A DNA stretch of 64,000 bases from Nitrospira sp. (GCA_005116745.1 SWDS01000006.1:607222-671221); one strand, 5' to 3'. Shown: positions 17,761 to 26,911, counted from the first letter of the stretch. Notes: a model not told the origin generated them from the sequence alone. A program made the numbers and translations.

Positions 17761-17994
17761 TTTGTTTAGTGGTTACGAGATAACCCACAAGGCTCCATGA
17801 CTCTTGCCAATAGGTTAAGCAACGTCCATTCCCGTATGTTTGGCTAAGATATGAGATGATAAGTATATGATTATATGTGTATGTTTTGAAAATGCTTGAT
17901 CGTATGACGTGCTGAACTGTATCGAGGTGATACAGTAGCTGTCTCATGTGAGACGGCGAACTGTCTCGGGAATGTTCAGGGACAGGATGCAGAA

Positions 17995-18504
17995 TTATTG
18001 ATGCAGGTGCTTCATAGCGGCGGCGCAGAGGATAATGAAGAATCCCATCCACAGGGCGGCGCGTTGGAAGGGAATAACCTCGTAGGATTCTCCCTCATCG
18101 GCTTCATCGTCTGACTTAAAAATGACGGTGTAGAGGAACAGTGTGAGAAGCCCCAGCACAAGAAGAAGCTTAATCATGAAGACGATGAGGTACTTGGAGT
18201 GGTACTGGATCCCGCTTCCCGTTTGTGAAGTGATGACCTGATTGACGTAGTGGAGATTCACACCGCCGGTGAATAGTAGGACGACTACGAGAATGCCAGC
18301 GACTTTCTTGTAGTGACGGTAAAAAATATCCGTGATGGGTTTGATCTGATTCTTCGGAACGGCTTTCTCCAGTCCGGGTGTCACCGCCATAACGAGAAAT
18401 GCCAAGCCGCCGATCCAAATGATTGCTGAAAGTAGATGAAACCAGTGATTGACGATCGGTATGAGAGTGTTGAGATCGGTGGTGATACTTTGGAGCGCGT
18501 CCAT
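17995..18504 (-). CDS. CopD-like four-helix membrane protein
   Basis: A 169-residue integral membrane protein with four predicted helices (about residues 18-42, 66-88, 106-130, 148-165). The first contains NHWFHLLSAIIWIGG, with the His and W-x-G-G pattern shared by CopD and DUF4149/DUF2269-like families. These proteins are linked to copper handling or haem/electron transfer, but the exact role here is unknown. A conserved-looking basic loop (FYRHYKKVAG) precedes TM2. It is the last gene of a same-strand run after the radical-SAM and stress-protein genes (78 bp gap), which makes a shared function possible. Confidence 0.65.
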   Translation of the reverse strand: MDALQSITTDLNTLIPIVNHWFHLLSAIIWIGGLAFLVMAVTPGLEKAVPKNQIKPITDIFYRHYKKVAGILVVVLLFTGGVNLHYVNQVITSQTGSGIQYHSKYLIVFMIKLLLVLGLLTLFLYTVIFKSDDEADEGESYEVIPFQRAALWMGFFIILCAAAMKHLHQ

Positions 18505-18582
18505 TTGAAAACCAGTCAGAAGAGAGTCGTAAGGAGTGTGGGGGCGTTGAGGATGGGCCTATAGGTCTTCATCCCTGACGCC

Positions 18583-19980
18583 TTATCCCTTACCCGTTAC
18601 GTCAAAGTTAAAGACAGGTGCGTCATTGCCGAATCGCTTTTTGCGTAGCTCTTCCATGAGTTCAACGGTGATAAGCGGTACATTGTTTTCACGGGCGTGC
18701 TTTTCCACGCCTTTCTTCACCATCGCACGTAGGAAGTAGGGAATACGGCTCAATCGGAGAGCAGACGCATCGTCCCACGCGACATCGGTCTCTTCCGTGA
18801 CATTGAACGCCACTTTAATTTTCTCGCCGCCTTTCGGGGTGTAGAGGCACCACTGATCTTCATCCAGCCAGTCGCCGTGGTCGACATAGGGGCGGGCGCG
18901 GCACCCCCCGCAGATGTCAGTATATTCGCAGTCACCACATTTCCCCTTGAGTTGGGGATAGCGAAAGGAGTTGAAGATATCCGATCGTTCCCAGAGATCA
19001 ACGAAGCTCTGTTGACGGATATTCCCTGCCGACAATGGCATATAGGGACAAGGGGTTAACTCACCGTTCGGCGTCACTCTGGCATAGTTGGTGCCTGCCA
19101 GGCATCCTCCCCCCATATATCCGGTCGCCTTCGTGATCGGGGAGTTAGGGTCTTTCTCATAGGCCAGCCGCTTGAAGTGCGGAGCGCAACGGGCACGGAC
19201 CAACATGCCTTTGTAATTATCTTGGCATTCAACGAGGTAGCCAAGGACCTCTTCATATTGAGCGGGAGTGATATCTGTCAGCTCTTCGCCTCGTCCCGTA
19301 CACACCATAAAGAACACGTTCATGACGCGGGCGCCAAGTCGGTGCGCCCAGTCAATGACCTCAGGCAGCTCCCGATAGTTCATCGGCTGAGCACTGAAAT
19401 GCACTTGAAATTGGAGGCCATTCCGCTTGCTGGCTTCAATGCCGGATACTGCCGCTTCCCACGCTCCTGGAACGCCACGGAACGTATTGTGTTTTACGGC
19501 GTCCAGTGAATCAATGCTGATGCCAACTCCCATCACGCCAATTTCTACAAGCGTTTTGGCCATCTGGTCATCGATCAGCATCCCGTTTGTGCCGAAGACC
19601 ACCATAAAGCCAAGTTTAACGGCGTAACGAGCAATGTCGAGAATGTCAGGACGCACTAGTGGTTCGCCACCAGTAATGACGAGAAGACACCCCTTATTCA
19701 CTTCTGCGATCTGTTCAATGAGCCGATAGCACTCTTCGGTGCTCAGCTCGTCGTCCCCACCGGCTGCTTTGGTCGTCGCATCGAGATAACAGTGATTGCA
19801 TTTGAGGTTGCAACGCTTGGTCAGGTTCAGCGCAACGAGGTAGGGCTTGAAGTCGTCAACCGTCCGGCCATCAAACGGTCCTTCCCCCTTTGGAGTGGGG
19901 GTGAAGAACTGGGCAATTTGTTGCTGTAAAGAGCCCAAGACACCTGAAGGACCATTGAAGATAGGAAGAGATTTACCCAT
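18583..19980 (-). CDS. Radical SAM/SPASM protein with C-terminal PCP_red-like domain
   Basis: A 465-residue enzyme. The radical-SAM cluster motif is C57-x3-C61-x2-C64 (KRCNLKCNHCYLD), with the SAM-binding GGEPL at about residue 105. A SPASM region binds auxiliary Fe-S clusters (CAPHFK, GGGCLAG, CPYMP, CGDCEYTDICGGCRAR). The core resembles the NirJ/AhbC/AhbD haem-modifying group and PqqE-like maturases. The last 60 residues (WDDASALRLSRIPYFLRAM, then VEKHARENNVPLITVE) match the PCP_red domain of dark-operative protochlorophyllide reductase. The substrate is unknown; tetrapyrrole or peptide modification is possible. The upstream gene carries three more such domains. Confidence 0.8.
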   Translation of the reverse strand: MGKSLPIFNGPSGVLGSLQQQIAQFFTPTPKGEGPFDGRTVDDFKPYLVALNLTKRCNLKCNHCYLDATTKAAGGDDELSTEECYRLIEQIAEVNKGCLLVITGGEPLVRPDILDIARYAVKLGFMVVFGTNGMLIDDQMAKTLVEIGVMGVGISIDSLDAVKHNTFRGVPGAWEAAVSGIEASKRNGLQFQVHFSAQPMNYRELPEVIDWAHRLGARVMNVFFMVCTGRGEELTDITPAQYEEVLGYLVECQDNYKGMLVRARCAPHFKRLAYEKDPNSPITKATGYMGGGCLAGTNYARVTPNGELTPCPYMPLSAGNIRQQSFVDLWERSDIFNSFRYPQLKGKCGDCEYTDICGGCRARPYVDHGDWLDEDQWCLYTPKGGEKIKVAFNVTEETDVAWDDASALRLSRIPYFLRAMVKKGVEKHARENNVPLITVELMEELRKKRFGNDAPVFNFDVTGKG

Positions 19981-20063
19981 GGTGTATTGTATCGGGTGCT
20001 GAGAACGAAGATTCGTCAGAGGAAGGCGCTGGGGGCCAGCACCAAAAACTCAGCACGTGAAAC

Positions 20064-22130
20064 TTATCCGCGTCCTTTTCCGGTGAGGTCGGCAATCATG
20101 TCCTTGAGATTACCAGTCTTCATCGCTTCGGCCATATACCCCTTTGCCTGCTCGATCCCTTCATCGGCGACCTCAATCGTGATCAGAGTCGCACCGATTT
20201 TCTCGGCATGCTTGAGAATGAGCGATCTGGTGCAATCCCGCATGAAGCCTTCCGGAGCTCGATCCAATCTGGCTTGTGCGTCGTCCGTCCAGGTGTAGGG
20301 CGAGGCGGCTTCGACATGACCATTCGCCTCATTCCCGTTTGACGCTGCAACGGTGGCTTCTGCTATCGGCGAGGTACCGGTGCCTTTGTTGGAGAAAATT
20401 GGCGTATAGTCTTCGGATGCGGCCTCTTGAATGGTCGGCGCCGCATATTCAAGCGTGATGGTCGTCATGCCTAATTTCCGTGCGCTCTTTTCAATCCTGG
20501 CCTTCGCACGTCTCCGTTGGAAACCAGCAGGGACGGCACGGATCGCTTCTTTTGCATCCTTGGTCCATTGCATTGGCACGTCGTCGTAGGCCACGTCCGT
20601 TTCCAATTCACCTTCAGTTGTCGCGGCTACTTCAAAAATCTTCTTATCGACCTGTTTGAATTTCGTCCCATCCGCACTGCACACCGGACATTTGACCGGG
20701 CTGTCTCCCTTCCCGATGTAGCCGCAGCCGTCACAGACGAAATAGGTTTGCCCCATGCGGTCTAGGTAGGCCTGTGTGGAGGCGCTGATCTCTTTGGGTT
20801 TCTCCTCAACGATCTGGGTCATGATTCCACTCAATGTCGGACCCATGAGATCTTTGGTCACGCCCTCATCGGCTTGCATCTTGTCACGGTCGATACCCGC
20901 TGCGTCCAAACTGCCGCCAAGGGCGCGCATAGCGTCCATGGCACCTTTTGGAAGAATGTGTCCGATCGCGGTGTCAACGACGGTATTACTGATGATGGTA
21001 TGCCCTTTTTCGATGGCATACCGATGAATAGCCGTCTTTGCCACGCCGCGCGCGAAGACCGGGATTTTTTCCATCCGCCGCAGCGCTTCTTCTGTCCAGG
21101 CAATGGTGTACTCGGCCTGGGTATCGATCGGAGGCACGTACTTGCGGTTGGAGATCAGCACATTACAGGGGGCGCTCCTCAACAGATTCTCGGTGTTGCT
21201 GCCGACGTCCATGTCCTCGTCGCTATGGACGCCGATGCGCCCGACGATGAGCAAGGCCGGGACATCTTTCCGGACGTACTGAATAATTTTTTCGAATGCT
21301 TTTCCGTCCAGCAATGTCGTTTTCACATCTGTTTGCTCGGCCTGGGCGATTTCGCGGGAAATGTCCAAATGAGACTGGTAGATTTTAGCCAAGCCGCTGT
21401 CGATAATTTCTTCGTGCAGCTTTTCTTGCTCCTTAAAACGAAAGACTTTACCGGCTTCTTCGTTCAGAACACCTGAAATGCTGTGGAATGCCGCGTAGTG
21501 GAAGTAGGGATCAAAGGCCGCAATCGCCTCCACCGGCATATTGAAGGCCTTGCCGAGCGCTAAGCCGGTCATCAGTCCGCCAAACGAGTAGGGGCTACCG
21601 TCAACAGCCACGACGATCTTTCCGCCGGTTAGTGGCTGAACGTTCTTAATGATCAGCATGTCGGAGTTACGGACCCGGCGGACCACGCGCTCTGTGTTGC
21701 TGCCGATGACGCTGTCTTTGACCGCTCCGACCCCCAACGCGCCCATGATGACGAGGTCATACCCGTTGGTGTTGATGTCCTCGGCCAGCACCTTCCAGTT
21801 CCGTCCTTCGAGCGATCGCCGTTCAATGGGGAGATTCGCTTCGTTACATTTCTTGTCGACGTAGTCGAGGTAGGAGTCAGTGATGATTTGGAGTCCTCGG
21901 GTAATCAGCGAGTCGTGGATCTGGCGCTGACGGTCAAGTTCTTTCTCGTCATGGTATTCCTCCGGGAGGCCCGCTTCCATCTGCTTGAAGCGTTTATCAT
22001 GCATCTTCGCCGCGTAGACATGGCTCCCTACGATCTTCGAACCGAAGGTTTTTGCCAAATGAACGCCGACATCAACGGCTGTATTGGAGTGGTCTGAATT
22101 ATCGACCGGGATATAGATTGTCTTATACAT
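20064..22130 (-). CDS. Universal stress protein fusion: USP-USP-PCP_red-rubredoxin-PCP_red-PCP_red
   Basis: A 688-residue multidomain protein. Residues 1-163 and 169-328 are two UspA domains, both with the ATP-type G-x2-G-x9-G-S/T motif (GALGVGAVKDSVIGSNT; GRIGVHSDEDMDVGSNT). Residues 345-390, 521-562 and 613-655 are three PCP_red-like segments (W-T/D-x2-A ... P-x-x-x-R/F ... A-x-K-x-G ... IT pattern). Residues 463-487 form a rubredoxin-like knuckle pair, C466-x2-C469 and C481-x2-C484, which could bind iron or zinc. I know of no characterised protein of this build. The SPASM radical-SAM gene with the same C-terminal domain lies 83 bp downstream, suggesting one pathway, perhaps redox- or tetrapyrrole-related. 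Confidence 0.78.
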   Translation of the reverse strand: MYKTIYIPVDNSDHSNTAVDVGVHLAKTFGSKIVGSHVYAAKMHDKRFKQMEAGLPEEYHDEKELDRQRQIHDSLITRGLQIITDSYLDYVDKKCNEANLPIERRSLEGRNWKVLAEDINTNGYDLVIMGALGVGAVKDSVIGSNTERVVRRVRNSDMLIIKNVQPLTGGKIVVAVDGSPYSFGGLMTGLALGKAFNMPVEAIAAFDPYFHYAAFHSISGVLNEEAGKVFRFKEQEKLHEEIIDSGLAKIYQSHLDISREIAQAEQTDVKTTLLDGKAFEKIIQYVRKDVPALLIVGRIGVHSDEDMDVGSNTENLLRSAPCNVLISNRKYVPPIDTQAEYTIAWTEEALRRMEKIPVFARGVAKTAIHRYAIEKGHTIISNTVVDTAIGHILPKGAMDAMRALGGSLDAAGIDRDKMQADEGVTKDLMGPTLSGIMTQIVEEKPKEISASTQAYLDRMGQTYFVCDGCGYIGKGDSPVKCPVCSADGTKFKQVDKKIFEVAATTEGELETDVAYDDVPMQWTKDAKEAIRAVPAGFQRRRAKARIEKSARKLGMTTITLEYAAPTIQEAASEDYTPIFSNKGTGTSPIAEATVAASNGNEANGHVEAASPYTWTDDAQARLDRAPEGFMRDCTRSLILKHAEKIGATLITIEVADEGIEQAKGYMAEAMKTGNLKDMIADLTGKGRG

Positions 22131-22331
22131 TGAGGCGCCTCCTTAAGGCGCGAATTGGTCAGAGGAGAGGAGTCGTAATTGTATGAAAATAAGAATGATT
22201 AACGTGCTAACAACGCCTCCAAAGATGCGGGATGATAGCACTGGCTCAAACGGGAATGCAAGGTATCAGGAGGGACATGTTGAGTGTAAAGAAGGTGCAT
22301 TTGTGGTCAATGAAGGAGGTATGACGCCTGT

Positions 22332-23954
22332 TCACCTGGTAGAGGTGGCTCTTGGTTCAGCCATCTGTGAAGGCGAGGGGGTTGGTCTGCTGGAACGGAT
22401 GATTTCCTCGATCGAAAGCAAGGCGTCCCGTCCGGAATTGCCTTCGATCCCTCTGCTCAGGTTTTGGTCGGCATAGGCCGGTTCTCCCGATGACTGGGAC
22501 AGGGATCCGGTCCATCGACGGGGATCTCGGCTACCTTGCTTCCGTTCCCAGGCGCGGAGACAAGCCTTGGCGATAATCTTGTTGAGAGGGGCAGGGTTAT
22601 AGAGAAGCTTCTTGATACTGCTCGGCGTCAACATCAAAGGGTTATAGCCAGCCGACAAATACCCCTCTTCCAGTAGGCGTTGTTCCAGGTCGGTATTCGG
22701 TTGGATGCCTAAGAAAAACATCAATGGAAACACACGCTCTTCGCCAAGAATCGAGGCCACCATCTTGTAGGATTCGACGCTTTGAAGCAGGCTCTCTTCC
22801 GTCTCCTTAGGGCTATTGAGGGAATAGTTGAGGATAACCTTGCCCTTGAAGCCGGCCTCTGCCAAATAGCGGCAGCCATCGTACAAGCGTTCCAGCTTGA
22901 ATCCCATGTGCAGATTGTTCAGAACCTCCTGTGAACCGGAGGTGATGGCCACCTCCAAGTCGCCGACCCCTGAACGGACCATCAGCTTGGCAAACTCAGG
23001 GGTAATCAATGAGGTTCTAATGTAGCCTGACCACTCGATCTCGAGTTTTTCCGCCACAATTCGCTCAAGGATTTCCGTACATTGCGGATAGGCTTCCTTG
23101 CCCGTAATGAATTGGGCATCTGTGAACCAGAAACGACGGGCACCCCACTGATGGTAATGCTGCGAAATATCTTTGACGACCATCTCCGGTGGACGGTACC
23201 GCACTCGTTTGCCTTCAATGTAGGGATAGAGGCAGAAGGCGCAGTCATATGGGCAGCCTCGCTTGGACTGCACACCGATCGATTCACCGATATATTCCCC
23301 ATATTGAGGGAAGATCGAGGTGAGATAGGGCAGATCGACCGTGAGCGCATCTAACAGCGCGGGGGAACCCTGCTGGCCTTTTCGGATCTGGTTACCTTCT
23401 TTGATAATGTACCGCTCATCTTCAATCGAGCGGCCTTCAATGACCTTCAGGATGGCGTCTTCCCCTTCGCCAAGGATGCCGATTGTGCCTTCCGGGAGTT
23501 TTTCGATCAACTGATCGGCAAACGCCGTAAAGGCTCCACCGCCGATCATGATCTGGGATTTGGGGAACTCCTTGCGGATCAGCGCCGGGTACGACAGGAT
23601 CGTATAGATGTGATTGTAATAGCGATAGAGCTGCTTGACGCCTGCGATGGAGGCGGTGATTCGCTTGAACGGGTTGCTGGCAAAATAGAAATTAAACGCA
23701 TGCTCTAACGACGAATCGCCCTCATGCGGTGAAAAGATTTGAATGTCTCGCCATGAGAAGCAGACCAGGTCAGGCGTGAACTCCGTCGCGGCGTCGCGAA
23801 TGGCTTGGCTGCGCTGTGCGACTGGAAACAAGGAGAGATCGAGAATACGTTGACGTACATCCGGTTTTCGCCGGTGGATGAAATCCGCCAAGTAGGTGAT
23901 CCCAATGGGATAGACCATCTTGCAGGGGAGGAAGATGTAGAGAATCGAAGTCAT
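22332..23954 (-). CDS. B12-binding-like/radical SAM protein
   Basis: A 540-residue protein. The N-terminal 200 residues resemble a cobalamin-binding Rossmann domain, with the glycine turn IMIGGGAFTAF and a second ILGEGED, but no DxHxxG is seen, so cobalamin would bind base-off without a His ligand if at all. The radical-SAM motif is C234-x3-C238-x2-C241 (KRGCPYDCAFC), followed by the TIM barrel to about residue 430. The last 70 residues are low-complexity and non-conserved. This class methylates or rearranges unactivated carbons; the substrate is unknown. It lies between ubiE and the stress-protein fusion, all on the minus strand. Confidence 0.78.
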   Translation of the reverse strand: MTSILYIFLPCKMVYPIGITYLADFIHRRKPDVRQRILDLSLFPVAQRSQAIRDAATEFTPDLVCFSWRDIQIFSPHEGDSSLEHAFNFYFASNPFKRITASIAGVKQLYRYYNHIYTILSYPALIRKEFPKSQIMIGGGAFTAFADQLIEKLPEGTIGILGEGEDAILKVIEGRSIEDERYIIKEGNQIRKGQQGSPALLDALTVDLPYLTSIFPQYGEYIGESIGVQSKRGCPYDCAFCLYPYIEGKRVRYRPPEMVVKDISQHYHQWGARRFWFTDAQFITGKEAYPQCTEILERIVAEKLEIEWSGYIRTSLITPEFAKLMVRSGVGDLEVAITSGSQEVLNNLHMGFKLERLYDGCRYLAEAGFKGKVILNYSLNSPKETEESLLQSVESYKMVASILGEERVFPLMFFLGIQPNTDLEQRLLEEGYLSAGYNPLMLTPSSIKKLLYNPAPLNKIIAKACLRAWERKQGSRDPRRWTGSLSQSSGEPAYADQNLSRGIEGNSGRDALLSIEEIIRSSRPTPSPSQMAEPRATSTR

Positions 23955-24038
23955 GGTCGAGACGCTATTAGGTTGAAAGGTGAGCGCGTGTGAACCTTAA
24001 AAATCTGATGACTTGTTACCTTGTTAACGCGAGCACTC

Positions 24039-24872
24039 TCATTTCGTGGCGACGTGGATTGCGACAATGCCGCCGCTGAGGTTCTTGTACGACACCTGAC
24101 GAAACCCGGCATCGCGTAGGACTTGGCATAACCGTTCTTGGTCGGGAAATGTCCGGATGGACGCGGGAAGGTACTCGTAGACGCCGGTGCGATCACGGGC
24201 GACGATGGTACCGACCCAGGGTAGCAGTTTGAACGAATACCAATCATACAAGGTTCGTAACCAACCGAATACCGGACGCGAAAACTCCAAACACACAAAG
24301 CGCCCACCGGGTTTCATGACACGGCGAATTTCTCGCACGGCACCTGGTAAATCCCCGACGTTGCGCATGCAAAAGCCTGTGGTGACTGCGTCGAAGGTGT
24401 TGTCCCCGAATCCCAGATGTTCCGCGCTGGCCTGCAAGCAGGTGACTTTGTCGGTGAGTCCTTTGCCACCGATCTTCTTGAGGCCTTCGGCCAGCATCGC
24501 ATAGTTCAGGTCTGACGCGATCACACGTCCCTTGGGTCCCATTCGAGATTCGAGTAGAAGGGCGAGGTCGGCCGTACCGGATCCGACATCGAGTGCGATC
24601 CCCCGTCCGACGGGCGTAATGAAGGACGCGGTAATCTTCTTCCAGTGATAATGCAGGCCGAAACTTAACAGTGTGTTATTCAGGTCGTAGGCGCCGGCAA
24701 TCGAGGTGAACATCCGCTGGACGGCATCTTCTCGGGCCTGGCCGGACCAGGTGGATACCTCCTTCGCCGGGGCCTTAGAATCCTGTATCAATGGACGAGG
24801 GTCTGTTCCCACCATTTGACGGTGGTAGCACCCGGTTTCAAGCTTTGTCAAGGTAGCCAGTCGCGACACCAT
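24039..24872 (-). CDS. ubiE: Demethylmenaquinone/ubiquinone C-methyltransferase UbiE/MenG
   Basis: A SAM-dependent methyltransferase of 277 residues (258 if Met20 at 24815 is the start) acting in quinone biosynthesis. Class I motifs are present: VQRMFTSIAGAYDLNN (UbiE signature 1), ALDVGSGTADLALLLE (motif I), the RVIASDLNYAML acidic loop, and the UbiE signature TTGFCMRNVGDLPGAVREIRRVMKPGGRFVCLEFSRP, seen in pieces from about residue 165 to 205. A DWYSFKLLPWVG-like stretch and a C-terminal GGIVAIHVATK also match. Nitrospirota are known to use menaquinone, which fits a MenG role. It heads a run of minus-strand genes including two radical-SAM proteins. Confidence 0.92.
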   Translation of the reverse strand: MVSRLATLTKLETGCYHRQMVGTDPRPLIQDSKAPAKEVSTWSGQAREDAVQRMFTSIAGAYDLNNTLLSFGLHYHWKKITASFITPVGRGIALDVGSGTADLALLLESRMGPKGRVIASDLNYAMLAEGLKKIGGKGLTDKVTCLQASAEHLGFGDNTFDAVTTGFCMRNVGDLPGAVREIRRVMKPGGRFVCLEFSRPVFGWLRTLYDWYSFKLLPWVGTIVARDRTGVYEYLPASIRTFPDQERLCQVLRDAGFRQVSYKNLSGGIVAIHVATK

Positions 24873-24928
24873 TTGTTATAGTCCTGCGGCTTCCGCACAA
24901 ACTCCGCTGTTGTCGAGAGATGCCGGTC

Positions 24929-25178
24929 ATGACCTTGCCTACCCAATTTCATGTCTTCCTCAGCGCCGTCTCGTCGGAGTTTCGGCTCGAACGAGTCTAA
25001 CGAGAGAACTGGCTCGAGAAGAAGGGGCTCCGTGTCTCCTCGCAAGAGAAGTTTTATCAAGGGGGCAACCCTCTGGCAGACGCTGCAGGATGAACGGACT
25101 TGTTGTCAGGCCATCATTTCCGTCATCGTGGTCGATGCAGTGGCAGGGGGAGGGGATGGACAAAGTTCTTCCGCATGA
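24929..25178 (+). pseudogene. Decayed DUF4062/TIR-like gene fragment
   Basis: From ATG 24929 the frame reads MTLPTQFHVFLSAVSSEFRL, then ERV and a TAA stop at 24998. The same frame continues with ENWLEKKGLRVSSQEKFYQ. Coding then moves to another frame near the G run at 25061 (TLWQTLQDERTCCQAIISV, then IVVDA) and ends at 25178. Joined, this is the N-terminal alpha/beta domain of DUF4062/TIR-like proteins (VFLSxVSSEF ... V...Q..F....TLL..L...I..C.A.I). At least one nonsense and one frameshift mutation are present, and the rest of the gene is absent. Intact relatives often head large NTPase or repeat proteins in defence or signalling loci. Confidence 0.62.
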
Positions 25179-25305
25179 TCGAGAGCGGGAACCTGGCTCA
25201 AGAAGAGCAAGGCAGTGATGGTCTTGTGATCACACTTGATCTGTAGGGTGCAGCTAGTAATACTGTGCCCTTAACTATCATTCGTATCCGCTCAAGGAGA
25301 TTCTC

Positions 25306-26901
25306 TTGGGTGAAACGCGCGTTGATCTGCAGCATTTACTCGAAGACCTGCGCGATGCCTATCCGGGCGCGCTGGAAGAAACGATTCTGACCGAAGTGGT
25401 GGCCAATTCGCTTGACTCCGGCGCGACCGGTCTCAGGTTTATCGCGGATCCCGCGGCATTGACACTGACCATCGTCGATGACGGGTCGGGCATGAGGCGG
25501 CGGGATCTCGTACGGTATCACGACCTGGCTGCCAGCACGAAGACGCGCGGACAGGGCATCGGTTTCGCGGGGGTCGGAATCAAACTTGGTCTACTCGTCT
25601 GTGAAGATGTCGTCACGGAAACTCGGCGCGGTAAGGAACATGTGGCAAGCCGTTGGCACCTCGCTGGGCGGCACAAGGCACCGTGGAGATGGATTCCTCC
25701 GCCTGGATTGGTGACCGATCACGGCACCGCGGTGCAACTGAAACTTCAGAACGCGCTCTCACCCCTCCTGGATGAAGGATATCTTGAGGGGGTCTTACGC
25801 AGACAGTATCAACCATTGCTTCAGCCCGAGTTCGATGAGGTGCTTGTCGCCTACTACCCGAAAGGTTTCCAGTTTGAGGTCAACGGGCGTGTTCTGGAGC
25901 GTCAGTCGGCTCATGGCATGGATGTCTCGAAGCTTGCGGTCTGTCTTGCAAGAAAACGGAAGCCGGTAGCCGTCGGCTATTTGGTTCGAAGCGAGTCTCC
26001 GCTTCCTGAAGATCAGCGAGGACTGGCGATCAGCACGTTTGGCAAAGTCATCAAGCACGGGTGGGACTGGTTGGGGATTACACCGGCTGCACCCGAGAGA
26101 ATTGTCGGGATGATCGAAGCGCCAGCGCTGGCTGCGGCGCTGACGTTGAACAAGGGAGATTTCGTCCGTGTCGGCGCCAGAGGCGCGTTGTACCTGGGGT
26201 ATCGAAAGGCCATTCAAGAGGCGGTCTCTCAACGGTTGACTCAGTGGGGAGATGTTCGCGAACCGGACGACAAACCCGGCCGACGAACCATGCGGCCACT
26301 GGAGCGTGATTTGGAAACGGTCTTGGTGGATCTGGCCGAGGAGTTTCCCCTGCTGGCGTCCTTGGTTGAACACCGGGCAGGTGGCCAGAAGCGGTTGCCG
26401 ATCGGACGGTCGGAGGCAGCGGAGAGCGGCCAGGGGCTGCTTGCTGCATCAATTATGGGTGACGCCGAGGTGTCTGAAGACACCGGCACTCCTCCGACCA
26501 CGCCACAGGAACCATGCACAATTCAGCCACCGGGGGAGGGCACGCAAGGCGCAGCGCAACGTGAGTCGGAGTCATCGCCCGGCGCGGCGGTCGTGCCGGG
26601 TGCCAAAGCGCGGTCTCGACCAGGTCGGTACGGGCTCACCATTCGGTTCGAGTCGCATGAGGGAGATCCGGATCTTGGCCGTCTCGTCGAGTCCACCGTC
26701 GTCATCAACGACGCGCATCCCGCGTATCGGCGTGCCGTGGCGTCTCGTTCGGAGGGGTATCACATTGCGCTTGCGGTCGCGTTAGCATTGGCTCGTCTGG
26801 CTGTGCCGCCCGCAGAGGCGCATGAGTTTGTCACGGCCTTTCTGATCCGCTGGGGTGAAGCCCTCGATGGAACCCGCCGCAGATTCCGCAGACGGTCATA
26901 G
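25306..26901 (+). CDS. GHKL-type ATPase of unknown function
   Basis: A 531-residue protein with a Bergerat-fold ATPase domain at about residues 15-150. The N-box is ETILTEVVANSLDSGA (Glu30, Asn34), G1 is DDGSGM (Asp59) and G2 is RGQGIGFAGVGIKLG. It resembles the MutL/Hsp90/MORC type of split-lid ATPases more than histidine kinases, since there is no dimerisation His. A middle domain continues to about residue 330, followed by a low-complexity linker and a C-terminal domain of about 90 residues. TTG 25306 has AAGGAG six bases upstream. It sits between a decayed DUF4062-like gene and a toxin-antitoxin pair. DNA repair, chaperone or defence roles are all possible. Confidence 0.7.
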   Translation: MGETRVDLQHLLEDLRDAYPGALEETILTEVVANSLDSGATGLRFIADPAALTLTIVDDGSGMRRRDLVRYHDLAASTKTRGQGIGFAGVGIKLGLLVCEDVVTETRRGKEHVASRWHLAGRHKAPWRWIPPPGLVTDHGTAVQLKLQNALSPLLDEGYLEGVLRRQYQPLLQPEFDEVLVAYYPKGFQFEVNGRVLERQSAHGMDVSKLAVCLARKRKPVAVGYLVRSESPLPEDQRGLAISTFGKVIKHGWDWLGITPAAPERIVGMIEAPALAAALTLNKGDFVRVGARGALYLGYRKAIQEAVSQRLTQWGDVREPDDKPGRRTMRPLERDLETVLVDLAEEFPLLASLVEHRAGGQKRLPIGRSEAAESGQGLLAASIMGDAEVSEDTGTPPTTPQEPCTIQPPGEGTQGAAQRESESSPGAAVVPGAKARSRPGRYGLTIRFESHEGDPDLGRLVESTVVINDAHPAYRRAVASRSEGYHIALAVALALARLAVPPAEAHEFVTAFLIRWGEALDGTRRRFRRRS

Positions 26902-26911
26902 TCCACGAGTC

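Noticed and set aside
22183-22476. Plus-strand frame of 97 codons between the stress fusion and the radical-SAM gene
   Set aside because: It overlaps the 3' end of the radical-SAM gene on the other strand and has no recognisable protein features.
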